NCBI RefSeq assembly: GCF_036226605.1
Contig: NZ_CP109000.1
Span: forward strand, 7,973,746-8,037,745
Length of the DNA stretch: 64,000 nt
DNA from: Streptomyces sp. NBC_00704
Lineage (GTDB): Bacteria > Actinomycetota > Actinomycetes > Streptomycetales > Streptomycetaceae
Direction: 5' to 3'
Shown: positions 8,800 through 17,701 of the stretch, in pieces
How positions within the stretch are numbered: position 1 is the first letter of the stretch
Layout of the letters: each line of letters starts with the position of its first letter
The notes under the pieces: generated by a model
The model's database searches: none
What the model saw: only the letters and a program-made list of their open reading frames with translations
Told to the model about the DNA's origin: nothing
Translations under genes and position numbers: made by a program

Positions 8800-10013
8800 A
8801 CGGCCGCCCCCACGGGCAGCCGCCAGTGCGCGACGGCGGCGACGGCCTGGACGAGGCTGAGCCGGGGGTCGCACAGGCTGCGGTAGCCCGGCCCGCGGAC
8901 GGGGACGCGACCCGCGCCCTCGCACTCGCAGATGTCGTCGGGGGAGGCCTCCAGGTGCAGCCCCGCGCACCGCTCCCCGTTCTCCGCCAGGACGTCCACG
9001 CACTGCCGGATCTCGGACATGATCGTGTCGAGGCGTCGCGTCTTCAGCCCGTCGGGCGTCTTCACGGTGTTGCCGTGCATCGGGTCGCACATCCACAGCA
9101 CCGGATGCCCGGCCTGCCGCACCGCCCGTACCAGCGGGGCCAGTGCGGCGACCCGGTCCGCGCCGAACCGGGCGATGAGGGTGAGCCGGCCCGGGGTCCG
9201 GTGCGGGTCGAGCGCCGCGCACAGGTCCAGCACCTCGTCGACGGTCGCCTCGGGCCCGACTTTGCACGCCACCGGGTTGTCCAGTTCGGTCATCAGACGC
9301 ACGTGTGCGAAGTCGGCCTGACGGGTGCGCTCGCCGATCCAGGGCCAGTGCGTGGACGCCAGATAGCTGCCGCCGTCCGCGTGCCGCCGCACCTGGGGGA
9401 GTTCGTAATCGAGCAGGAGCGCCTCGTGGCTGGTCCACACCCGGTCCTCGGGAGCGGCGCCCTCGCCGCGGCCCAGCCGGTCGAGCGCGGTGACGGCGCA
9501 GCGGGCGGCCTCCAGTCCGGTGATGACGCGGGACGGGTCGGGTGTGCGGGCCTCCTCGCAGGCGTCCGGCGCGTTGACGACCGGACCCCGGAACACCGGG
9601 AGCCGTCCGCCGGGCACGGTCTCCCAGTCGTCGGAGCGGGGCTTGGCGAACTGACCGGCCATCCGCCCGACGCGCACGACGGGCAGACCGGAGCCGGTGC
9701 GCATGACGTCGCCGAGGACGTCGAGCATCTCCACCTTGCGTTCGACGTCGCAGGGTGCGCACTCGGTGGTCAACTCCACGCAGTCGCCGGCCTGGATGAG
9801 GCAGAACTCGCCCTCGGCGGCCCGCGCGAGGAGCCCGCGCAGCTCGCGGACGCTCGCGTACGACACCAGCGGCGACTCGCGGGCCAGCCGGTCGTGCACG
9901 GGGGCCAGGCGGGAGGGCTCGGGCCATTGAGGCTGCTGGCGGGCGGGGAGAGCGGCCACCATCGAGGCGATCAACGGGTCGTGTCCGGCGCCCGGAAAGG
10001 GGTATCGAGACAT
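8796..10013 (-). CDS. Class II (plant-type) DAHP synthase
   Basis: A 405-aa class II 3-deoxy-D-arabino-heptulosonate-7-phosphate synthase. Diagnostic stretches are FCLIQAGDCVE, PVVRVGRMAGQFAKPRS, LLLDYELPQ, STHWPWIGERTRQ and LWMCDPMHGNT. It condenses PEP and erythrose-4-phosphate, the first shikimate step. Extra copies in phenazine (PhzC) and other aromatic clusters raise shikimate supply, which fits anthranilate demand here. ATG 10013 has GAAGG at 8 bases. It starts 80 bases after the NRPS stop and overlaps the following amidotransferase gene, so the two are probably co-translated. Confidence 0.92.
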   Translation of the reverse strand: MSRYPFPGAGHDPLIASMVAALPARQQPQWPEPSRLAPVHDRLARESPLVSYASVRELRGLLARAAEGEFCLIQAGDCVELTTECAPCDVERKVEMLDVLGDVMRTGSGLPVVRVGRMAGQFAKPRSDDWETVPGGRLPVFRGPVVNAPDACEEARTPDPSRVITGLEAARCAVTALDRLGRGEGAAPEDRVWTSHEALLLDYELPQVRRHADGGSYLASTHWPWIGERTRQADFAHVRLMTELDNPVACKVGPEATVDEVLDLCAALDPHRTPGRLTLIARFGADRVAALAPLVRAVRQAGHPVLWMCDPMHGNTVKTPDGLKTRRLDTIMSEIRQCVDVLAENGERCAGLHLEASPDDICECEGAGRVPVRGPGYRSLCDPRLSLVQAVAAVAHWRLPVGAAV

Positions 10014-10093
10014 GCTGTCGGCCTTCGTTATGAGCGGCCAGGGGAGTGACCGCCTGCGGATGTCTGGGTGGGGGGAGCCGCTGAACGGCCGGT

Positions 10094-13000
10094 CTACGCG
10101 CCCTGCCGCGCAAGGGCCCGGTCGTCCAGCTCACCGGCCGCTTCGAACCAGCGGATCATGCGGGCGAGGGACCGGCGGTCGATGTCGGGCCAGCGCAGCC
10201 CGAGACGGTCGAGGAGCCGGGTCGTCCGCTCGTTGCCGTAGGTGTTCTCGCCGAGTTCGAGCGCGCCCTCCCGGAACAGCGGGACGGCCGCGGCGAGGGC
10301 GTTGCCCCCGGGCCGGCGGGCCGACTCCTCCAGGCGCGTCAGCCACTCCTCGGCGGGCACCGTGTCCAGCGGGTGCCCGCAGTCGCGGACGGCGGCGTGC
10401 ACGGGGGTGAAGTCGGAACCGCGCGGGTGGAACAGGTGGTAGGTGGCGCCGTCGGCGGACGGCTCGCGGGAGAGGGCGGCGACGGCCCGGCCGACGAAGT
10501 CCACCGGCAGCAGGTCGGTGGTGAGTTCCTCGGCGGGCGGGGCCGAGCCGAGTTCGATGAAGCTCTTGATCTGCCGCCACAGGAAGTCGTCGGCCTGGCA
10601 GGCGCCGGTGACGCTGTCGCCGGAGATCCGGCCGATGCGGTAGACGGTCACCGGCATCCCGCGCTCCCGCGCCAGGCGGGCGATGCCCTCGGCGACCCAC
10701 TTGCTCTGCGTGTAGCCGATGCCGAGGCCCTCACACCTGTCGGGCACCGCTTCCTCGGTGATCGTCCCGCCCTCTCGGCCGGGGGCGAACACGGCGACGG
10801 TCGACATGTGGTGCACGTGCTTGAGCCGTCCCGTGGCGGCGAACTCCAGTACGGAGCGCAGGCCGTCGACGTTGGCCGGCTTCACCGAGGCGTACGGCAG
10901 CACGAAGTTGATGTGCGCTGCCGCGTGGTGGACCGCCTCGACCGATCCGGCCAGCTCGTCGTGGTCCGCGTCGGACAGGCCCATCCGGGGCCGGGCCAGG
11001 TCGCCGGGGACGGCGCGCACCCGTTCCCAGTCGATGCCACCGGTGATGCCGTACCGGTCGGCCGTGGCGTGCAGCCGGGCCAGGGCGGCGTCCGCGTCCT
11101 CGGCGCGCACCAGACAGGTGACGGTGTGCCCGGGGACGGTCGTCAGCTCCCGCAGCAGCCAGCAGCCGAGGAAGCCGGTCGCGCCGGTCAGCAGGAACCG
11201 GGTCGCGGCGTCCGGCGGGACCGGTGTCCGGTCGCCGGGGTGGACGGTGTCCGGCAGGGTCACGTCGGCGCGCAGGTCGGCCGTGGGCTCCGTGAAGGCG
11301 GTGGTGTCGCCCGCCCGCCGCTCGTCGATCCGCGCGGCCATCCCGGCGACCGTCGGGTTGTCGAACAGGGTCCGCAGCGGGATGTCGACCTCGAACGACG
11401 TCCGCAGCCGGTAGACGAGTTCGGTGGCGATGATGCTGTTGCCGCCGAGGGTGAAGAAGTCGCCGTCCCGTCCGGGGACACCACCGCCCAGGATGTCCGC
11501 CCAGACCTCGGCGATCGCGCGCTCGGTCCCGGTCCGCGGCGGTTGTGCCGCCTTGGCGCCCTGGTCGGCGCCCCGGTCGCGCACCTCTGCGGCCAGCCGC
11601 CCGGCCAGCCCGCCCCGGTCGATCTTCCCGCTGGGCGTGGTCGGCAGCCGGTCCAGCCGGACCAGGTGCGCGGGCACCAGGTACTCCGGCAGCCGCTCGG
11701 CCAGCGCGGCCCGCAGCCCTACGGTGTCCTCGGCGCCGTCGCCCGTGACGGCCGCCACCAGCCGCCGGTCGCCCGGCCCGAACTCGACCGCGACCACCGC
11801 CGAGTCGCGCACCCCGTCGAGGGCGTCGAGGGCGGCCTCGACCTCGCTGGGCTCCACGCGGTAGCCCCGAATCTTGATCTGGTCGTCGGCGCGGCCCAGG
11901 TACTCCAGGTCGCCGCGTGCGTTCCACCGGACGAGGTCGCCCGTACGGTAGATCACCTCGCCCTCGCCGCCGTACGGGTCGGGCAGGAAGCGCCGTGCCG
12001 TCTCCTCGGGCCGGCCCCGGTAGCCCGGCGACAGGTACGGGCCGCCGATGTACAGCTCGCCCGTGACGCCCGGCGGGAGGAGTTCGCGGTCCGGACCGAG
12101 GACGCGCAGCCGCATCCCGTCGACCGCCCGCCCGATCGGCGGGGCCTCGGGCCAGTCGGCGGGGTCGCCCGACAGCTCGTGCCAGGTGGCGAGGTGGGTC
12201 TCGGACGGGCCGTACATGTTGAGCAGCCGGGCGCGGGGGTGCCGGGCGAAGAACTCCCGGATCTGCGGGGAGACGACCAGCGCCTCGCCGACCGAGGTCA
12301 CCTCGCGCAGCGCGTCGCAGCACAGGTCCTCCGCGACGGCGAGCGCCGCGAACCGCTGGAGCGCGATGTACGGCAGGTACAGGCGGGTGACGTCGTGCTC
12401 GGCGACGAACGCGGCCAGCCGGTGCAGGTCCTTGTGGAGTTCACCGGGGATCAGGGCGAGCGTCCCGCCGACGCAGAGCGTCCCCAGGATCTCCATGACG
12501 GAGACGTCGAAGGAGAGTGTCATGTACTGGAGGGTGGTGCCCGTCGCCCCGCAGGGACTGATCCGGTGCTGGGCGGCGACCAGGTTGCCGACGGTGCGGT
12601 CCCGGATGACGACGCCCTTGGGGGCGCCGGTCGACCCCGAGGTGTGGATGACGTAGATCTCGTCGTCGGGCGTCCGGGTCGGGCCGAGCGGCGCGGGGTC
12701 GGCGGCGGCGATCCGGTCCGCCTCCCGGTCGATCTCCAACAGCCGTGTGTCAGGCGGAAGTCGGTCGGCCGTGGCGCTGTCGGTGAGGACGAGGAGGGCC
12801 TCGGTGTCGTCCAGGACGTACGCCACCCGCTCCGGCGGGTGCGACGGGTCCAGCGGCACGTAGGACGCCCCTGACTTCACGACGGCGAGCAGTCCCGCGA
12901 CCATCTCGACCGAGCGGGGCAGGGCGATCGCCACCCGGCGGCCCGCCGCCGCCCCCTCCTCGCGCAGGACCCGCGCGAGCCGTCCGGCCCGCTCGTCCAG

Positions 13001-14734
13001 TTCGCGGTACGTCCACCTGCGGGCGCCGTCCGTCACGGCCACGGCGTCCGGGGTCGCCGCCGCCTGCCGCTCGAACAGCTCGGCCACCGGCACCGGAGGC
13101 GCCGAGCGGTCCACACGGTCGTCGTGGGCCAGCACCTCCCGCTCCTCGTCGGCGGCAAGCAGACCGAGATCGCGGACCGGGGTGTCCGGCGCCGCCTCGG
13201 CGAACCGGGTCAGCAGCCGGCCCAGCCGTTCGCCCATGCTCCGCGCCGTCGCCTCGTCGAAGAGGTGCGCGTCGTACTCCAGGCTGCCGAGCAGCCCGTC
13301 CGCCTCCCGGGCGAACACCACCGACAGGTCGTACTTCGCGCCGTGCGCCATGTCACGCCGGATGGTCAATGGCGTTGCTCCGTAGGTGACTTGGGCGGAG
13401 CCGGGATCGGTCAGGACGAGCATCGTCTGCACGACCGGCGTGTGAGCGCCGGTGCGGTCGGGCCGCAGCCGCTCCACGACCTTGTCGAAGGGGGCCCACT
13501 TCAGCCGCAGCGCGCCGGCCACCTCCTCGCGCGCCCGCCCCAGCACCTCGCGCACGGTCATCGCGCCCGTCACGTCCTGGCGCAGCACGACCATGTTGAC
13601 GAAGTAGCCGACGAGGTCCTTGGTCTGCGGGTCGTCCCGCAGGGAGACGGGCGAGCCGATCAGCACCCGCTCCTGGCGGCTCAGCTTGGCGAGAAACGTG
13701 CCGTACACCGCCAGGAGCGCCATGAACAGCGTGACGCCCTCGCGCTCCGCGAGCCGTTCCAGCTTCTCGGTCACCCCGGCCGGGACGCGTAACGGGACGG
13801 TGCCGCCCCGGTGTTCCTGTGCGGCGGGCCGGGGCCGGTCGGAGGGCAGGGCCAGCACGGGCAGGTCTCCGGCGAGCCGGTCGGCCCACTCGTCGAGCAG
13901 CCGGGTGGACCGCTCGGGCGTGAGGTGCCTGCGGTGCCACTCCGCGAAGTCGGCGTACTGAGGGCGTCCCGGCACGGCCTCCACCGGCAGGCCCCGCCCG
14001 GTGCGGTCGTAGGCGTCGAGGAGTTCGCGCAGGAAGATCCCGGCCGAGGCGGCATCGGAGGCGATGTGGTGGATGTTGCAGACGATCGCGCTCTCCGCAC
14101 CCGGACCGAGCGCACACAACACCGAGAGCACGGGCCCGTGCTCCAGGTCGAGGCGGGTGTTGGCCACCCGCCGGGCGAGCGCGTCGAGTTCCTTGTCGTC
14201 ACCGTAGTGCTCGACGCCGTAGTGGAAGGCCGTGTCGTCGTCGGAGACGATTTGGAGGAGCCGGGCGTCGCGCAACGCGTACGTGGTGCGCAGGACTTCC
14301 TGGCGCCGCAGCACCCCGGCGACGGCCCGGCGCAGCCGTTCCCCGTCGAGCCGGAACGGCAGCCGCGTCAGGAACGGGCCGTTGTAGGCCTGCGGGGTCG
14401 GCAGGTACTGGTCGATGAGCCAGATGCCGCTCTGGCCGAACGAGGCCTGCGTCGTGGCGCCGTCGCGTGGCGCGGACCCGGCCGTCAGCTCCTGTCCGCC
14501 GGAGCCGGAGCGGCCCCGCGCGAGCCGCTCGGCCACGGCCGCCGCGCTCTGCGCGCCCAGCCGTTCCCCGACCGGCGGGTCGACGGCGAACACCGCCCGC
14601 AGCACCGCGCCCAGCTGCTCCAGCAGCGCGGGGTCGTCGCAGTGGTCGGAGAAGGCCTCGTCGGGCCTGAGACCGGGGGAACCGAGGGTTCTCCTGGCCA
14701 GGTCCAGAACAGCCGATGTCAAAGGGTTGTTCAC
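10094..14734 (-). CDS. NRPS: condensation-adenylation-PCP-reductase
   Basis: A 1,546-aa NRPS. Order: an N-terminal segment of about 95 residues, a C domain with HHIASDA (H222-D227; Asp-Ala instead of Asp-Gly at the end of HHxxxDG), an A domain of about residues 560-1060 with TSGSTGAPKG, the acid-binding Asp in LSFDVSVMEI, YRTGDL and SGKIDR, a PCP with LGGNSI, and a thioester-reductase domain with TGATGFLG and YTQSK (YxxxK). It matches the second NRPS of PBD systems, which activates a 4-alkyl-proline, joins it to the anthranilate and releases the dipeptide as an aldehyde that cyclises to the imine. The GTG start has GGAGGGGG at 6 bases. Confidence 0.95.
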   Translation of the reverse strand: MNNPLTSAVLDLARRTLGSPGLRPDEAFSDHCDDPALLEQLGAVLRAVFAVDPPVGERLGAQSAAAVAERLARGRSGSGGQELTAGSAPRDGATTQASFGQSGIWLIDQYLPTPQAYNGPFLTRLPFRLDGERLRRAVAGVLRRQEVLRTTYALRDARLLQIVSDDDTAFHYGVEHYGDDKELDALARRVANTRLDLEHGPVLSVLCALGPGAESAIVCNIHHIASDAASAGIFLRELLDAYDRTGRGLPVEAVPGRPQYADFAEWHRRHLTPERSTRLLDEWADRLAGDLPVLALPSDRPRPAAQEHRGGTVPLRVPAGVTEKLERLAEREGVTLFMALLAVYGTFLAKLSRQERVLIGSPVSLRDDPQTKDLVGYFVNMVVLRQDVTGAMTVREVLGRAREEVAGALRLKWAPFDKVVERLRPDRTGAHTPVVQTMLVLTDPGSAQVTYGATPLTIRRDMAHGAKYDLSVVFAREADGLLGSLEYDAHLFDEATARSMGERLGRLLTRFAEAAPDTPVRDLGLLAADEEREVLAHDDRVDRSAPPVPVAELFERQAAATPDAVAVTDGARRWTYRELDERAGRLARVLREEGAAAGRRVAIALPRSVEMVAGLLAVVKSGASYVPLDPSHPPERVAYVLDDTEALLVLTDSATADRLPPDTRLLEIDREADRIAAADPAPLGPTRTPDDEIYVIHTSGSTGAPKGVVIRDRTVGNLVAAQHRISPCGATGTTLQYMTLSFDVSVMEILGTLCVGGTLALIPGELHKDLHRLAAFVAEHDVTRLYLPYIALQRFAALAVAEDLCCDALREVTSVGEALVVSPQIREFFARHPRARLLNMYGPSETHLATWHELSGDPADWPEAPPIGRAVDGMRLRVLGPDRELLPPGVTGELYIGGPYLSPGYRGRPEETARRFLPDPYGGEGEVIYRTGDLVRWNARGDLEYLGRADDQIKIRGYRVEPSEVEAALDALDGVRDSAVVAVEFGPGDRRLVAAVTGDGAEDTVGLRAALAERLPEYLVPAHLVRLDRLPTTPSGKIDRGGLAGRLAAEVRDRGADQGAKAAQPPRTGTERAIAEVWADILGGGVPGRDGDFFTLGGNSIIATELVYRLRTSFEVDIPLRTLFDNPTVAGMAARIDERRAGDTTAFTEPTADLRADVTLPDTVHPGDRTPVPPDAATRFLLTGATGFLGCWLLRELTTVPGHTVTCLVRAEDADAALARLHATADRYGITGGIDWERVRAVPGDLARPRMGLSDADHDELAGSVEAVHHAAAHINFVLPYASVKPANVDGLRSVLEFAATGRLKHVHHMSTVAVFAPGREGGTITEEAVPDRCEGLGIGYTQSKWVAEGIARLARERGMPVTVYRIGRISGDSVTGACQADDFLWRQIKSFIELGSAPPAEELTTDLLPVDFVGRAVAALSREPSADGATYHLFHPRGSDFTPVHAAVRDCGHPLDTVPAEEWLTRLEESARRPGGNALAAAVPLFREGALELGENTYGNERTTRLLDRLGLRWPDIDRRSLARMIRWFEAAGELDDRALARQGA

Positions 14735-14801
14735 GGTCCGCCCCCTCCGGAGACGTCGGGCGACCGGCGCGGCGCGCGTGCCGGGCGCTGTCGGGTCTCC
14801 G

Positions 14802-16706
14802 TCAGCCGTGCGACGACGAGGTGGTGGCCGCCTGGTCGCGGGACTCCTCGATGAAGCGCGCCAGCTGCTCGACCGTGCCGTGCCGGAAGACCGACTCGGT
14901 GGTGATCTCGAGCCCGAATATCTTCTGGAGACGGGAGGCCAGCTGCACGAAGTGGAGGGAATTACCGCCGTGTCCCAGGAAAGAGTCGGTGGTCGAGAAG
15001 TCGTCCATTCCGGAGATCTCGATCCAGGACTGGAGGACGACAGCTTCGAGGGGGTTCTGCATGGTCTTCTCGCCTTTCTCGGATTTCTCGTTCCTGTTGT
15101 TCCGGATTTTCTGGTTCTTCCGGGATTCCACGGTGAGCGCGGTGCGGTCGATCTTCCCGTTCACGTTCGTCGGCATTTTCTCCAGGTGCCGGAACACGGA
15201 GGGGACCATGTGCGAGGGCAGGTCCGCGGAGAGCCGCCGGACCAGGTCCGCGGGGTCGGCCGGGCAGCCGTCGCCGGTGGTGTAGAAGGCGACGAGTCGC
15301 TTCTCGTGGGTGTCCTCGTCCTCGAAGGCCTTGACGGCGGCGTCCGCGACCCCGTCGAGGGCGCGCACGGCCAGCGTCACGGCGCTGGTCTCCACCCGGA
15401 ACCCGCGGATCTTCACCATGCTGTCGGAGCGCCCCACCAGCACGATGTCGCCGTTGTTGTTCCGCCGCGCGAGGTCGCCGGTGCGGTAGAGCAGTCCGTC
15501 GCCGTCCGGGTCCCGGGTGAACTTCTCGGCGGTCAGCTCCGGCTGGTCGGCGTAGCCGAGGGCGACGCCGGTGCCGCCCACGCAGAGTTCGCCCACCTCG
15601 CCGGCGTCGCAGGGGCGCATCGACGGGTCGTAGACCTCCAGGGTGACCGTCGGCAGCGGGCGGCCGATCGGGACGACGCCCGCCCCGTCCACGTCGTCGG
15701 GCGAGGTCAGCGGGTGCAGAGCGGTGATGGAGGAGTTCTCCGTGCACCCGTAGCCGTTGTAGACGACCGCGTCGGTGCGGGCGAGGGCGCGGCGCAAGTG
15801 GTCAGGGGAAGGGAAGTCGCCGCTGAGCAGCACGATCCGCACCGAGCGCAGGCACTCCGGCTCCTGGTCGACCAGGGCGTTGAACAGGCCGCAGGGGAGG
15901 CTGAGCACGGTCGCGCCGCGCTCCTCGACGGCCTCGCGCAGCACCGGCAGCGAGGGGAGTCCCGGGGGCATCGGCAGCAGGGTGGCGCCGTGCAGGAACG
16001 CGAGCCAGATCTCGATGGTCGAGGCGGCGAACGAGAACGCGGCCGACTGGGTCAGGCCGTCCGGGGGGCCGATGTCGAGGGGGCCGCTGTGGGGGCCGAG
16101 CCGGGCCAGTCCGCGGTGCGCGATCCGTACGCCCTTGGGCCGGCCGGTGGAGCCGGAGGTGTACATGAGGAACGCGGTGTCCTCCGGGCCGGTGCCGGGA
16201 TCGGGGTCGCCGTCGGGGAGTCCCTCGCTGCCTCGGACCAGGTCGTCCCGGGAGAGCGCGCCCGCGCGGGCCTCGGGGGGCAGGTCGTCGGGGTCGTCGC
16301 AGATCACCGGCGACGGGCGGGCCTCGCGGAGGATGCGGGCGAGGTACTGCGTGGGATGGGCGGGGTCGAGCGGGACCACGCAGCCTCCGGCCTTGAGGAC
16401 CGCGAGGCAGACCGCGTAGAGGTCGGGAGAGCGGTGCATGTGCACTCCGACGCGGTCGCCTCTGCCGACGCCGCGACCCTGGAGGTGCCGGGCCATGCGG
16501 TTGGCCCGCCGGTTGAGCCGGTCGTACGTGAAGCGTTCCGCGCCGTCCGCGAGGGCGACGGCCCCGCCGTGCAGGCGGACCGTCCGTGCGAAGAGGGTCG
16601 TCAGGACGAGAGGGGAGTCCTGGGTCGGTGGACTTCCCGCCCGTAATGCGGCTTCCAGCTTTTCCGTCGACTCTTCCGTCGATAATGACGGGGAATTGCT
16701 TTCCAT
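14802..16706 (-). CDS. NRPS loading didomain A-PCP, aryl-acid type
   Basis: A 634-aa A-PCP protein. The A domain has YTSGSTGRPKG (183-192), YRTGDL (407-412) and NGKIDR with Lys518; the PCP has GGNSL with Ser583. The usual alpha-amino-binding Asp of A4 is absent: residues 225-230 read SFAAST where the partner NRPS has SFDVSV, as expected for a substrate without an alpha-amino group, such as an anthranilate. A Lys/Asn/Glu-rich linker (about 529-548) encoded by unusually AT-rich DNA joins A and PCP. ATG 16706 has GAGGAG about 10 bases upstream. First gene of the operon; 67 bases separate it from the second NRPS. Confidence 0.93.
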   Translation of the reverse strand: MESNSPSLSTEESTEKLEAALRAGSPPTQDSPLVLTTLFARTVRLHGGAVALADGAERFTYDRLNRRANRMARHLQGRGVGRGDRVGVHMHRSPDLYAVCLAVLKAGGCVVPLDPAHPTQYLARILREARPSPVICDDPDDLPPEARAGALSRDDLVRGSEGLPDGDPDPGTGPEDTAFLMYTSGSTGRPKGVRIAHRGLARLGPHSGPLDIGPPDGLTQSAAFSFAASTIEIWLAFLHGATLLPMPPGLPSLPVLREAVEERGATVLSLPCGLFNALVDQEPECLRSVRIVLLSGDFPSPDHLRRALARTDAVVYNGYGCTENSSITALHPLTSPDDVDGAGVVPIGRPLPTVTLEVYDPSMRPCDAGEVGELCVGGTGVALGYADQPELTAEKFTRDPDGDGLLYRTGDLARRNNNGDIVLVGRSDSMVKIRGFRVETSAVTLAVRALDGVADAAVKAFEDEDTHEKRLVAFYTTGDGCPADPADLVRRLSADLPSHMVPSVFRHLEKMPTNVNGKIDRTALTVESRKNQKIRNNRNEKSEKGEKTMQNPLEAVVLQSWIEISGMDDFSTTDSFLGHGGNSLHFVQLASRLQKIFGLEITTESVFRHGTVEQLARFIEESRDQAATTSSSHG

Positions 16707-17190
16707 GATCGCTGATCTCCTCGGGGGTTCGTCCGGAGGAAGGGCTCCCGGGGCTCCCCTGCGCGTACCGCGCATGTCGTGGAGAACCTGAGTTGGGCTC
16801 GTGCATGGTCAGCGGTTAAAGGTGAAAATATGGTTTCCGTCTGGAAATCGATGCTAATCACGGTTTCGCATCGATGTCAAACGTGTGTGCTGATCCGCAG
16901 GTTGTGCGGGTATCCCCGTGCGTTACGCGCACACACCGGCCGATGGAATGGGGCATGAGGCTCTGCCCCGCCTCCGTGTCGGTCCGGCATGTCCGGCGCG
17001 CCGCCCGTTCGGTGCGGTCGACCGGTACGCGTTCGCGACCGGCCCTCGCACTCCCGTACCCCGGCTTCGCGGGCTCACGCCCCCGATGGTGTCCTCAGGG
17101 AAATCATTTTTCGGCCGACGGCGGCCCCGGCGCGACACTCCTTGATAAAGTGGAACCCCCCCACCGGTCACCCCCGTACCGGAAGCACTC
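16707..17190. promoter_or_regulatory. Divergent regulatory region between NRPS operon and MarR gene
   Basis: A 484-bp region with no convincing gene, separating the NRPS operon from the MarR regulator. An inverted repeat ATCGATGC (16847-16854) / GCATCGAT (16868-16875) with a 13-bp spacer sits in an AT-richer stretch close to the NRPS start, a plausible operator for the divergent MarR protein (inference). Sequence ccttgataaagtgg near 17140-17153 could form part of the marR promoter. Confidence 0.5.
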
Positions 17191-17655
17191 ATGACTCCAC
17201 GAGACGGCTCGACCCCCACCCATTATGCGGAACCGACGGTTCTACAGGCAGCCCTGACCCACCTTCAGTGCCTGCTGGTCGCCCGCCGTTCCCGCGTCAA
17301 CCCCGAGGGCGTCAACTGGCACCAGTACGACGTCCTCGAACTCCTGCGGGCGCGCGGCTCCATGCGGCCCTCCGAGCTGAGCGACGTGCTGGAGGTCTCC
17401 CGGCAGACCACGTCGAAGGCCCTGCGCGTCCTCAAGGACCTGAACCTGGTGGCGCAGGTGCCCGCCGGAGAGGACCGCCGCGAACTGAGCACCTCCCTCA
17501 CCCCCGAGGGTCATCTGTTCCTCGCCCGGATCGCCCGCGGCCACCACGACGTCGGACGGCTCGCCGCCTCGGTCCTGACCGAGGGCGAGAGCGCCCTGTT
17601 CGCGGAACTCTGCGAGAAGGTCGCCGCGGCCATGGAGTCCGACCAGGTGCGGTGA
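17191..17655 (+). CDS. MarR-family transcriptional regulator
   Basis: A 154-aa winged-helix MarR-type protein. Helix-turn-helix stretch SMRPSELSDVLEVSRQTTSKALRVLKDLNLV is at about residues 58-88, followed by the wing with GEDRRELSTSLTPEG, typical of MarR. Such dimers repress divergent promoters and are often released by an aromatic ligand. Divergent placement to the NRPS operon suggests cluster-specific control; this is inferred. ATG 17191 has GGAAG at 5 bases. The NmrA-like gene follows 46 bases later on the same strand. Confidence 0.85.
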   Translation: MTPRDGSTPTHYAEPTVLQAALTHLQCLLVARRSRVNPEGVNWHQYDVLELLRARGSMRPSELSDVLEVSRQTTSKALRVLKDLNLVAQVPAGEDRRELSTSLTPEGHLFLARIARGHHDVGRLAASVLTEGESALFAELCEKVAAAMESDQVR

Positions 17656-17701
17656 GACCGCCGCCGGGTGTCCTGCCGGCGGCCGCCTCGTTTCGCCGGG
17701 C

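Noticed and set aside
8800..10134. In-frame upstream extension of the PhzE-like gene, giving a 1,122-residue protein
   Set aside because: The extension is an alternative frame of the DAHP synthase gene with no family resemblance; ATG 8799 in an ATGA overlap is the proper start.
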